Virus record (IMG/VR): IMGVR_UViG_3300048838_000345
Coordinates: 1-50,652 of that record
Strand: one strand, 5' to 3'
From: a virus
DNA: 50,652 bases
The notes below the pieces were generated by a model. That model had not been told where the DNA came from and searched no databases. It saw only the letters and a list, made by a program, of their open reading frames with translations. Shown here piece by piece: positions 29,040 through 39,400 of the stretch (position 1 is its first letter; each line of letters begins with the position of its first letter). Made by a program: the position numbers and the translations under genes.

Positions 29040-30044
29040 TTATATTTCTGCGTCTGCTGTAAATTGAAAATATAAAGCTCTATCCACTGTTCCAGCATTA
29101 CCGCCTTCAAATCCAGTTTCCGAGGACCTTGATGTGGACGCATTTTCACCATTAGCAGAAAATCGGGAAACTTTTCCCGAAGCTCCTAACTCATCGTACA
29201 TAACAATACTAGGAGTGGCTCTTTTTCTAACGTTGTAGACTAAACCAATAGATTGCAACAACATTCCTGCACCTAAAGAAAATCCTTTTGAACCTTGGTT
29301 ACTAGCGGTTCCTGGAGTTACGTCAATATTGTAACTTTTCTCGTAATATCTCTGGCAGAGCTGAAGTTCTTCTGCAAAAGTTTGACCTCTAGTTTCAAAA
29401 GTAGTTGCTACTGGGCCTTCTTCTAACATCACGTCTTCAAGAACGTATAAATCTGCTGCTCCGGCTGTTCCAACTGTATCAAATCTAAAATTCACAGCAA
29501 CTCCTACTATATTAGAAGTAGGCAAAGTTACCGTTGCCGAAAATCTTTGAGGTTGTGTTGTTAAAACGTTATTTTGTGAGATAGCAACTACTGGGGCTGA
29601 CCAACCTGTGAGGTAGTTAGTATCAGGATTTGATAAAGTGTACAATATTTGACAAGCTAAAATTGACCCAGCGGCGGAATAGTTTGCGCCTTTATAAGCA
29701 GTAAAACTTAACGTTACTTGTTTGCCAATCAATACTTGAGAATCTCTTCTTTCTAATGACTGTTGAAATTGGAATCCAGTTACAGCCGTATTTCCCACAT
29801 TTCTTTGCACGAGCAAAGCATTTCTGCCATGACCTAGTGCATATCCTGGGTTAGAATGTTGAGTTCTCGCTAAGGTGTAATTTGATACAGCTCCTGGAAA
29901 AAATCCCCATCTATCAGTCGTATAAGAAAAAGTGTTAGCTGTGTTTGTATAAGAAGTACCTCTTTGAAATAAACCAAAGGCACCATTATAAAGAAGATTT
30001 TTAGCTTTTTTATTTGCTGTTATTACATTTACGGGACTTCCCAT
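29040..30044 (-). CDS. Tail fiber / receptor-binding paralog C
   Basis: A 334-residue third copy of the fiber family: NLLYNGAFGLFQRGTSY start, YTTDRWGFF, QLCQRYYEKSYNID, and the end YFQFTADAEI. The middle differs more than between copies A and B. It follows directly after the 1549-residue protein gene and precedes the GIY-YIG gene. Separation from its paralogs by the adhesin and endonuclease genes suggests local duplication and shuffling. Confidence 0.75.
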   Translation of the reverse strand: MGSPVNVITANKKAKNLLYNGAFGLFQRGTSYTNTANTFSYTTDRWGFFPGAVSNYTLARTQHSNPGYALGHGRNALLVQRNVGNTAVTGFQFQQSLERRDSQVLIGKQVTLSFTAYKGANYSAAGSILACQILYTLSNPDTNYLTGWSAPVVAISQNNVLTTQPQRFSATVTLPTSNIVGVAVNFRFDTVGTAGAADLYVLEDVMLEEGPVATTFETRGQTFAEELQLCQRYYEKSYNIDVTPGTASNQGSKGFSLGAGMLLQSIGLVYNVRKRATPSIVMYDELGASGKVSRFSANGENASTSRSSETGFEGGNAGTVDRALYFQFTADAEI

Positions 30045-30054
30045 TATCTCTCCT

Positions 30055-33000
30055 TTATGGCGTACTTAAAATAACAATGTTATCAGAATTGTCTAAAGTA
30101 ATTTCTCTAAGAGTTCCGTCAGGACGTCTTAGTAAAATACCTCTGCCTGCAACAGACCTATCGTAGGTAGCGTCGTTACTTCCTAAATGATTTGAAGCTA
30201 ACAAGTTAGCGTTTGAATCACTATTATCAAATGCTCCGCCGGATAACTGGTCAAAAACTAATTTAACCGTTTCTCCAGGAGCTAGGAATTGCCCAGACTC
30301 AAACTTAACTGTTTGGCCGTCAACTGTAAAGCTTCCGTACCTATATACTTGACCGCTATTAACGTCGTATACTCTTAATAGTTCTGGGTTAACAGTAAAA
30401 TTGCTAACTAAGAAATTTACAGTGTTTAAGTCTCCGCTAAAAATAAAAGCTTCTATTTCTTTTATTCCAGTTACGTACTCGCCGACCATCTTGTCGTAAC
30501 GAATACCATAACCATCTAACTTAGCCGAAGCTACTGAGCTAGTAATCCTAACTCGTAAATCTAAAGCTATGCCCAGCAAATCCAGTGCAAATTCAGAACC
30601 TGTAGCAGTCCACGCAGCTCCGTCGTACTGATTACCTAAAGAGCCGGAGTCTGTTCTCCAACCCAAAGTAAGTGCGCCTGCTTTGTAAGCTGCGTCAGTT
30701 TTGAGTACTGTGTGGTACGTTCCAGCAGCAAGTGTAGACGTAAAGTCTGCATTTACTGTAATATCTCCTGCCCCCAGGCTAGCTATATCAATCATATTTG
30801 ATTCAGCTATTACAGTGCTGCTAGGAGTGCCAGCGGAATCAGTTCTAACTTGAACTGTCAACTTACCTACAGGAGAACCTGTTTTATTTAATTGTAAAGA
30901 TACTCGTCTAATCTGAGAAGCTTCAGTTAATACAAAACTCTGACCTAACTCTTGCGTAGTCGTAGCATTTAGGCTTATTGGAGCTGCCGTAGGAGATACA
31001 GTTACTAAAGTTTGATTAGAAGCTTCAGTTTCAAATCTATGAAAGCCTCTATAAACTTCAGTTGACCCTACTCGGTCCATTTCAATTGTCTGCCATTCGT
31101 TGCCGCCATTTCTGGAAACTTCGTAAGTAGCAGCAGTATCAATAGACGCTAAGCGCCAGAACACTTCTAGTTCAATCTCTCCAATATTATCTGGGTCTGC
31201 TAAAAACTCTAAAGCATCTAACATTTGAACAGACACTAAAGTTTGACCAATGCCAGTAAAGTTAAAACTTTTATCAACTAGGCTGTAAGCTCCAGTAGAA
31301 CTCAAATCAATTAAATCGTCAGTGTTTGTCTGAAAAATATTAGGAGTCATTAAGTCAAAAGTACTATCCATGAAACTGTTTTTAAGAGTTTCTAGGATTT
31401 CATTTCCGCCTCCGCTACCGGAGCCCGAAGCTCCTAAGCGAACGGTTTGACCTGGTTCCAACACCTGCTTATGTAAAGGTAGATGCAAATAACCTGCGCC
31501 CGTAGCATCTTGTCTTCTAGCAAAAATAATAACATCTTTAGTAGCTTGTGTTTGTGCCGGTACAGCTAGAGTACCTGACTTATTTAAAGTCAAATTCTCT
31601 GTTGCTAAAGTTCTATCAATCGTTACCCAAGCACTCTCACCATCAGTCAGACTCAACGGAGATTCTGCTGCTAAGATAGTATGTTGAGTCACAGTCCCTG
31701 ATTTAGTATTAACTATCTCAAGAACAATATCATCAGTAAAAATTAATTGAGTGCCGGTCCAAGTAATAGGTAAGTCGGACCTAAAGTACGCTGACCTATT
31801 TTCTTGTTCGTCGCCTAGTATGTCGGTTAGAACTCCTGCGCGAGCAGTTAAGTTCTCAGAAGAAGTTCCTCTAATATTAGAACTATAACTTGGAGTTGAA
31901 TCTGCCGTATCTGGCGCACCAATGTACGATAAAGTTTGGTTTGAAGTTTGAGCATAAAGTAGAGAACTTTGGCCTAGTTTTAGTAACGTTGAACTGGAAC
32001 CTACGATTACGTCAGTTCCGACTCTTCTAGCAATAATAGTAGCTTGAAGAGGAACATTTGCTAAAGTGTCTACATTTACGGTAAGATTCGGTCCTCCAGC
32101 GGTCAAATTAGGAACTACATACGCAACATCATAATCATTAGAAAATACTATAGGACTTTCTGTTGCCCAAGGAATAGTGTTATCTACGTAATCTAATCCT
32201 TTTATTTCTAAGTATGCGTCGTCCGTTCCACCAAATTCTAATACTACGCCTAACAAAGTTCCATATACTATCAGTCCTATGCCGTCTGTGGCGGACCAAG
32301 TAGCTCCAGCATCAAATGATTGAAAGCCTGTAGGAACGCTTCTAACTTGTGCGGCCAAACCTGGAACTTCAGTACTATTAAAACCTACGTGGTATGTTCC
32401 TGGAGTGAGTATTGGTGGAGAACCGAAAGTCCAAGTAACGAGACCGAACACACCAGAAACCGTAGTTGCTGATAAAGAAGCTGTTGCCAGTATGTTTGTT
32501 TCGTCTGGCTCTCCTGCTAAGTCCGCATAAATGTGAACATCCCAATTACCTGCGTAACCTAGAAAATTTCTAATTTCGGTCTCAACAGAATCAATCTGCA
32601 TATCTTGAGTGATAGTGAATGATGAAGTTTTGTAGTCGGGGATTGCTCCGCCGCCGTTGATAGCAAAACTTGTATTATCATACTGAATGGCTGAAGTTGG
32701 TACAGCATTTGACCAAGGGTCAACACTTATAATTTTAACTCCACCGCCAGTGCCATTTAAAGGTTTCCAAATACTATTTGCGTTATCCCAACTATAAGCT
32801 ACTCTAGAATCTAAGGTAATTCTTACGTCTCCGTCAGAATTTCCTATCAAAGGTAAAGTTGCGTAGTCTGCTACAGGAGCTTTCCAGTTAATAGCAGTCA
32901 CAACGCCTGATAAACTAAATAAAGCTAAATCTAAAGCACTGATACCATCTACAAGAGACATTCCATCAGAAACATAATTTTCATTACTATAATTAGGAGA

Positions 33001-34704
33001 TTGGTCTGTCTCACTCGTTGAGCCGATAAAGGCCAACAATTCAGCAGTGACACCGTCACCAATTTGACTAGTTTCTCCAGATTCAAGTTCTAAAGACCCG
33101 CCAACATAAAGTTTGGAGCCGCTTCGAGCAGCTAACACATAACTCTTCTCAGAAAGAGGAGCTTTGCCTGGACCGTAAGAATCTTTATAAATGAATGCCG
33201 CACCATTAGCTGTTAAAGCTGGGCTAGTGGTGATAGTAGCATTTACGTCGTCAATTTCAGTAATTTCTGCAACAACTTGGGCAGAGTCAACAACAATATT
33301 GCCAACTTCTATGTCCGCTAAAGAAACCGCAGATAGAGTACTTGTAGCGCCGAATGCTGTGACGTTAATTGCTAATGAACCTTTTTGCAAAGCTCCGCCA
33401 GCCATATTTAAAGCGTAGTGAAGCGTACCTCCGTCAACTAAGGGAACCGAAGAGGCTCCTATTGTTTGAAGGCTACCATAAGGGTTTATTAATTTTAGGT
33501 CAGCGTCCCAAGAAAACATACTAGTGGCGTTGTCATAGGTAAGGTCGCCGCCTTCTACTAGTTGTAAATCAAACTTTTGGTTTACGATATTTTGATAATA
33601 TTGTGCCTCATCCAGTTTGTTTCTTAAGTCAGTAATTTTAGATTGGTGTACAATCCCATTAGTAGTACTAAACGAAACGTCAGCTACTGGCCAATATAAT
33701 CGACCTTGAGGGCTACCATTTACATCGTCTGTTACAAATACATCTCTCTTAATTAGAGTGAACGCTTTTGTATTTACTATTTCTGGATTTGGTTGGTCCG
33801 GCTCTTTATCAACACGAATGACTAATTGAGTGCTTACAGTATCATTAAAGATAGCATTAACATGATATCTATTACCGTTGCTATCAATGAGTGTTCCATT
33901 TGAAAAGGCAGACTGACTTACAGGACTATTAGGAAATGGATTTCCACTACCGACACCTGGGTCATTTCTAATTACGATTTCTACGTCACGTCCATCAATT
34001 CCTTCAGACCCTGTTACCAAGGTTAAAGAAATCTGTTCACCATTCAATCCTACATCAGGAGTGACAGAAACTTGATTGACTAAATTAGGAGACGCAACTC
34101 CACCAACATTAGGGAAATTAGTGGGGGCTCCAGCAGTACTTGTTTCGTCTCTATACGGAGTTGGGCTTTCAGTTTGAAGGGAAACTGGTACTATGTTTAA
34201 TTGAAATATTAGACGGATTTTTTGCGCAGTTGATTCCGTTAAGTTTACGTTCTTTAAAAACGGGTCATCAACGTCAGTAAGTAGTTCTTCTCTAGCAGAG
34301 ATTATAATTTTGTAATCATTAGTGGGAGTGCTAGCGCCGTCGTTAAAAGTAAGAATCTTACCTTCACCATTAGCGTCATCAGATACACTAACCCCTACTG
34401 GCACAGTCCCTATGGACAGTATAGCTCCAGATACAAGTTGGTCTTTACCTGTGCGCATGGCAAAAGGTAAACCTTTAACCCAAGCTTCACCAGGTTTAAT
34501 CAATAATTCAGTTGCTGAAAGCTTTTCAACTTTCCACGCATCTTTTACAGCTACATCAGAGCCTAAAGCTGCCTCAACCGTTTTTCTTAATAAGTCTACA
34601 AGCTCAAGTTGTAAATCAGTTCCTTCCGAGGCGAGTAAGTATTTACCCTCTACAAATTTGGAACGTAAGTACCTTTGGCTTCGATAAGTGTTGAACCTTA
34701 GCAT
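30055..34704 (-). CDS. Giant baseplate-fiber structural protein (1549 aa)
   Basis: A 1549-residue structural protein. The N-terminus (LRFNTYRSQRYLRSKFVEGK) and first 200 residues resemble fiber-to-baseplate attachment regions (DUF4815-like by general form). At least two copies of a beta-sandwich domain follow, near residues 700-815 and 1250-1390, each with an LxxG-x-L/W-x-V-x-I/V pattern and a TPGTYH / AAGTYH strand. The C-terminus ends ILLRRPDGTLREITLD. Next to the gpI-like gene, it is probably a long side fiber or a tail-needle-like protein; alternatives cannot be excluded. AAAGAGGG precedes the ATG. Confidence 0.65.
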   Translation of the reverse strand: MLRFNTYRSQRYLRSKFVEGKYLLASEGTDLQLELVDLLRKTVEAALGSDVAVKDAWKVEKLSATELLIKPGEAWVKGLPFAMRTGKDQLVSGAILSIGTVPVGVSVSDDANGEGKILTFNDGASTPTNDYKIIISAREELLTDVDDPFLKNVNLTESTAQKIRLIFQLNIVPVSLQTESPTPYRDETSTAGAPTNFPNVGGVASPNLVNQVSVTPDVGLNGEQISLTLVTGSEGIDGRDVEIVIRNDPGVGSGNPFPNSPVSQSAFSNGTLIDSNGNRYHVNAIFNDTVSTQLVIRVDKEPDQPNPEIVNTKAFTLIKRDVFVTDDVNGSPQGRLYWPVADVSFSTTNGIVHQSKITDLRNKLDEAQYYQNIVNQKFDLQLVEGGDLTYDNATSMFSWDADLKLINPYGSLQTIGASSVPLVDGGTLHYALNMAGGALQKGSLAINVTAFGATSTLSAVSLADIEVGNIVVDSAQVVAEITEIDDVNATITTSPALTANGAAFIYKDSYGPGKAPLSEKSYVLAARSGSKLYVGGSLELESGETSQIGDGVTAELLAFIGSTSETDQSPNYSNENYVSDGMSLVDGISALDLALFSLSGVVTAINWKAPVADYATLPLIGNSDGDVRITLDSRVAYSWDNANSIWKPLNGTGGGVKIISVDPWSNAVPTSAIQYDNTSFAINGGGAIPDYKTSSFTITQDMQIDSVETEIRNFLGYAGNWDVHIYADLAGEPDETNILATASLSATTVSGVFGLVTWTFGSPPILTPGTYHVGFNSTEVPGLAAQVRSVPTGFQSFDAGATWSATDGIGLIVYGTLLGVVLEFGGTDDAYLEIKGLDYVDNTIPWATESPIVFSNDYDVAYVVPNLTAGGPNLTVNVDTLANVPLQATIIARRVGTDVIVGSSSTLLKLGQSSLLYAQTSNQTLSYIGAPDTADSTPSYSSNIRGTSSENLTARAGVLTDILGDEQENRSAYFRSDLPITWTGTQLIFTDDIVLEIVNTKSGTVTQHTILAAESPLSLTDGESAWVTIDRTLATENLTLNKSGTLAVPAQTQATKDVIIFARRQDATGAGYLHLPLHKQVLEPGQTVRLGASGSGSGGGNEILETLKNSFMDSTFDLMTPNIFQTNTDDLIDLSSTGAYSLVDKSFNFTGIGQTLVSVQMLDALEFLADPDNIGEIELEVFWRLASIDTAATYEVSRNGGNEWQTIEMDRVGSTEVYRGFHRFETEASNQTLVTVSPTAAPISLNATTTQELGQSFVLTEASQIRRVSLQLNKTGSPVGKLTVQVRTDSAGTPSSTVIAESNMIDIASLGAGDITVNADFTSTLAAGTYHTVLKTDAAYKAGALTLGWRTDSGSLGNQYDGAAWTATGSEFALDLLGIALDLRVRITSSVASAKLDGYGIRYDKMVGEYVTGIKEIEAFIFSGDLNTVNFLVSNFTVNPELLRVYDVNSGQVYRYGSFTVDGQTVKFESGQFLAPGETVKLVFDQLSGGAFDNSDSNANLLASNHLGSNDATYDRSVAGRGILLRRPDGTLREITLDNSDNIVILSTP

Positions 34705-34716
34705 TTTTCACCCTCT

Positions 34717-36471
34717 TTATGTAATTGTAAACAAGAAACCAGCTCTTGTTGAAAAAGGAATATACGAAGGTAATAATTTGTTCAAAATTATAAACCTGTT
34801 CGTGTTTAAGGGCGAAAGAACTGCGTAATCTCCGCCAGGAACTCTATTATTTATAATACCTCTAACAGTAATAGAGGTTGCCGTATTTCCTACAATTTGA
34901 AAAATATCATTAACTTCTTCTGAATTAGGTATTAAATAATTTCCAACTAGACTGTCTACTGCACCAAAATTTTGCGTTGTATCAGTCATTGTAGTTGTTC
35001 CGTTTAAGATACTAAATCCCGTACTAGTTCCTATATACAAAGCTACATTAGGAATAGTAATAACAAACTCTCTGAATGTGAAAAATCCTGGAATAACTAC
35101 TCCAGGTAAAGATTTTGCAAATCTTCCACCAGCTACAAAAGGGTCCGTTTTAGTTAATCTTACGTTTAAATTACCTAGATTAGGGTCAAAAAATCGTAAT
35201 GCTGATACGTTAGGTAAAAAGTCTTGTACAGCAGAAGAAAAGTCTGCCGTTCCATTAGTTATGTCCCAAGTAGTAATTACTCTAATAAAAACTGCAATAC
35301 CCTCTTTACTTCCTTTAAGTTTCCAACAGCCAATCATATCTCTAGCTACTCTACGAAGCGTGTCTGCTCCAATAGCGTAACCAATAGATGGTAGTCCGGT
35401 TTGTTCAGATAAAGGTAACAAAGCTGTTACTAGTACATTATCTGGGTCTTGTAGTTTATACGTATCAATGAGAGCGTGTAATTCATTAAAGAAGTTACCA
35501 AACACTCCCATTAAATCTTCTAAGTCACCAGTAGAATCTAATTCCCTGTCTAGTCCTGGCCACAAGTCATACAGAATGTTGCCAAATTGATTATCTTTTG
35601 CGCTAATAGAATAAGCTTGAGTAGAAATTCCACTATCTACGTTTGCAAATTCAGCCTGAGCAACATTTACGCTAATTGGGATAGTAAATACTGTATAATA
35701 GTAATATTTATTATCTAATAATTTAGTTCCCACTCTAGCTGTGGCCTCTGATTCTGTTCTAAAATTATCCACATAAGGCAAAGGTTGACTATTGAAAAAG
35801 TTAGTCAACATGCTCATCCCTAGTCCAAGACTCGGAATTGCCGTTTCAAAAAAGAATACGGTGTCGGAAGTATTGCTTTTAACAATAAACTTATTTCCTG
35901 CTCCGTCTTTGAATACCATGTTAGCTAGTTCGTCTTGATTGAACGTTTTTAGCTGAAGGGTTCCATTGTTTATAATTACCAAATTTTTTATAAAGCCTGC
36001 GCCTGATTCGGTTCTAATATCAAATTCGTAGTTTTCTTGAGGAATAACTTCCTCTTGAAAGTCTGGTAATATTACATATTTACCGTTAGCTGGGTTTGTT
36101 TCCAAGGTTACGGTAGTCGCAGTATTACTTACAATTCTATGAACTTGGCTAGAAGCATCTCTTAAAAATCTACCGTTGAGAGGTGGTGATGTTGAGAAGC
36201 TGGCTGCGCTGTCAGTCAACACATTTGTTGCTACGGATATTGTTCCCGTGTTTATGCCAACAATTGTTCGACCTCTAAAAATTTCTAGAGGTCTGCTATC
36301 CGTGGCTCTATTTGGAAAACTTGCATTAAACAATTCAACAGGATAATGAGTAATTGTTTTTGTAATTATCATCTCGTCTGTTTCATTATTAAAATCTAAT
36401 GGCATCTTCCAGTTCAATCCTACTTTATTAGGAGAGAACACAGAAGCTTTAAATTCTCTTGCAAGAGCCAT
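34717..36471 (-). CDS. Baseplate protein, tail protein I-like
   Basis: A 584-residue protein. The central GYAIGADTLRRVARDMIGCWKLKG-type stretch (split here for length; near residues 360-390) followed by SKEGIAVFIRVITTWD resembles the P2 gpI baseplate family. It lies right after the J-like gene, as in P2-like clusters. Short beta repeats (TNVLTDSAASF ... VSNTATTVTLE and TTTMTDTTQNF ... VGNTATSITVR) flank the core and also occur in the J-like protein. It would join the baseplate wedge to fibers. Confidence 0.65.
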   Translation of the reverse strand: MALAREFKASVFSPNKVGLNWKMPLDFNNETDEMIITKTITHYPVELFNASFPNRATDSRPLEIFRGRTIVGINTGTISVATNVLTDSAASFSTSPPLNGRFLRDASSQVHRIVSNTATTVTLETNPANGKYVILPDFQEEVIPQENYEFDIRTESGAGFIKNLVIINNGTLQLKTFNQDELANMVFKDGAGNKFIVKSNTSDTVFFFETAIPSLGLGMSMLTNFFNSQPLPYVDNFRTESEATARVGTKLLDNKYYYYTVFTIPISVNVAQAEFANVDSGISTQAYSISAKDNQFGNILYDLWPGLDRELDSTGDLEDLMGVFGNFFNELHALIDTYKLQDPDNVLVTALLPLSEQTGLPSIGYAIGADTLRRVARDMIGCWKLKGSKEGIAVFIRVITTWDITNGTADFSSAVQDFLPNVSALRFFDPNLGNLNVRLTKTDPFVAGGRFAKSLPGVVIPGFFTFREFVITIPNVALYIGTSTGFSILNGTTTMTDTTQNFGAVDSLVGNYLIPNSEEVNDIFQIVGNTATSITVRGIINNRVPGGDYAVLSPLNTNRFIILNKLLPSYIPFSTRAGFLFTIT

Positions 36472-36483
36472 ATATACCCCTTA

Positions 36484-39400
36484 TTAATCTACGCCGCCAT
36501 AGATTTTTATATCTATGTCTGATGCTTTGACTTGTGGAATCTCGTTTAGTCTCAAATTGACAATATCGTCAGCATACCTTGAACTTCTAAACACAAAAGT
36601 ATCAACTGGTCTATTAGGAACACTAGCAACAGTACCCTTACCTAACGCATTAACGTCAGTAGCCGAAGTTATACTTCCAGAAGAAATTCCAACAATTAAT
36701 GACATTTCATTTGAATCGTCATAGTATCTAGTGCTAAGTGTAGCACCCGTTCCTAAACTAGGAGTCAGATTACTGTCTAAAATAATACTTTTTGTACCTT
36801 CAACAGAAAATACTGCATCTCTAGTTGGTAAAGATGGTGACGGTCCTAATGTTGAATTGGACCATAAACTACCGTCAAATCTTGAGAACTCTCCGTCAGC
36901 ATAACTAGAAGAAGATTCATCAATACCGACCGTAACTCTATCATAAATAATACATGCGCCATCATCAGCTACCGTAGGAACTGAAAAGTCCACAGATAGT
37001 CCTGTATCTAACGTCACTTCATTATTTGCATCATCTGCTGCCAGTATCTTAAACAGTGCTCCAGAACTATCACTAAAATAGTGTCCAGGAAGTACTGCGC
37101 TCAGATTCACATTACTCGCGTAAGCTATTACTCCCGAAAGAGAGTTGTAAGTAAAGTTTACTAGTCCAGTATTATCAAATGATTTTACTCCATTAATTTC
37201 AGCAGCAGTGTATCCTGCGTCCGAACTCAAAACTACGTGGTATTGGGTAGCTGCCGTCAAAACCGGAGGCGTCGTAAAACTGAACACAATTTTTGTACTA
37301 ATTTCGTTCAAATTAGTTACAGATACTGGGTCAGAAACTGCTACAACAGAAGATAGGTCGGGAAGTCCGGCCAAGTCGTTGACTATTTTTGCAGTTAAAT
37401 TGCCTACAATATTACCTTGTTTTTTCAAGTAAAAGCTTACGACAGCGTATACATCTGTAGTATTTACTTTAAATCCTTGAGCTACTTGAGAACCTAATCC
37501 CATTCCTTCTAAATTAAATTCTGCATCTAAATTAACAGAGTCATAGAATACTGAAGGCTTGGCAATATTGTCTACTGCTACTACGTTAAAAACTTGTCCA
37601 GAAGCGTCAATCAACACGTAATCAGAACTTACTCCGACCAAGTTAGGTGAACTATTTAGTCGTGCAACTTTTGTAGTGCCGTTATACGACAATACATCTA
37701 CTGCTACGCCAATATTACCTTTGTTGGTTTGTACCAGACTTATAGAAAATGGGTCCGAAATAGTACCAATTTGACTAAATTGCGCTCCAGTAGAATACAT
37801 AGTATTTTCGCTGTTGTATTGAATATTAAAAATGTTACTTTGAAACAGTACTTGTTTTCCTGTCAAATTTTTAACAATTTTATACTCTCCAGCAGAGACT
37901 GTAACTACAGAAGCATCATTAATTGCACTAATAGAGGTCTTTAAGGTATTGCTATCATTTTCTTCGATGTCCCAAATATTTCCAGCAGAATCTACTAAAT
38001 AAAATTCTCCAGTAGAATATTGACCAGGAATATAGACATTAGAGTTGTCTAACAAGAGTCTAGCAGCAATAGCTGCTCCAGTGCCAGTTAAGACCGATAA
38101 ATCTAAGTTATTATCAGTAATACTGTCAATAGAAAGATTAGTAGCTTTAGCTAAAATCTTTTTATAAACTCTATAAGACTCAAAACTAGTCGTACCGTTT
38201 CTGATTGACCCGTGATTTGATGTACTCACCGTATTATTGATAGTTAGTCCGGTAGACAAAAATACTCTACTTGTTGTAGTATCTACAGCCAATATAGTAA
38301 AATCTGTACCAGTTCCATCTCTAAACAAGTCTCCAGGAGCTACTCCATCTAAATCAACAGGGAAGGAGTAGGCTATCTGGCCCGTTCCGCTCGTGTACGC
38401 GAAGCCAGTCAGAGCAGTGTTTGTAAAAATTAATGTGCCGGACACTTCATTCTGGAGTCCGCTTGCAGCTAGTAACCATTCTACTTCTTCGATGTTAGGG
38501 TACACTTGAACTTGACTAGTATTATAATCTGTAATTAATCCTACTACTTTTTCGTCGATTCTTGGTCTGTACGTAAGTTTCTTAATCTCAAACCGTTCCA
38601 CACCTACTACGGCTTCAATAATATTTGCCATATCTTTTATTAAGATATTTTCGGCAAATCCGATACCAGAATCATCCGTTCCCCCAGTATTTAAACTGAA
38701 GAAATCGGCCATTGCCGTTTTAATAGAATTGACTACAGTACTTTTACTTGCTGTGTCAGCAATGAATATTTCTAAAGATAATAGTACATCTACACCAAAA
38801 GCATCTAAAATTTGAAACTGTACTGTGACCATTTTTCTACGGTCAATGTAGTTTGATAACTTATTTCTAAGAAGTATGTTATCTGAAATCTTAGTTATGC
38901 CGTTCCCTTGAGGGACAACATAAATATTTAGGTCGATTCCTGGGTCTTCGGTATTAGCTTCTGTGGAAGCTGCAAAAACCTCACTAAAAGTCGTAGTCAG
39001 TAAGTCAGAGTAATCTTGTTCGGCCACTGCTCGGTCTAAAGTTCTTAAACTGGCAGGAATAAGTTCGCGTAGTTGTTCGATAGTTTGAGCATCAGCGCCG
39101 CCAGAGAAATCTGAGTTATTAGTCACAGATGATACTATAGAGCTATTACTTACTAACTTGTTAAGAGTTTGCTCTGGAATATTTCCAGCCGACCCACCAC
39201 CAGTACGATAGCTTATAGTGATTAATTCTCCTGGATTTAGTTTTCTGCCGAATATTCCATCTCCAAATTTAACATAGGGAGTACCATCCGGTCTTTCGTC
39301 CAATAAGAAAACTCTTCCGCCGCCACCGATTAGATTACCCAAAGTGTCAGTAATAGGCGCAGTATCCGTTCCATTGAACCTGATAAGACTGGAGACTAAT

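Noticed and set aside
34322-34694. Plus-strand frames opposite the start of the 1549-residue gene
   Set aside because: They are mirror frames of a confirmed long gene; composition is that of antisense coding.
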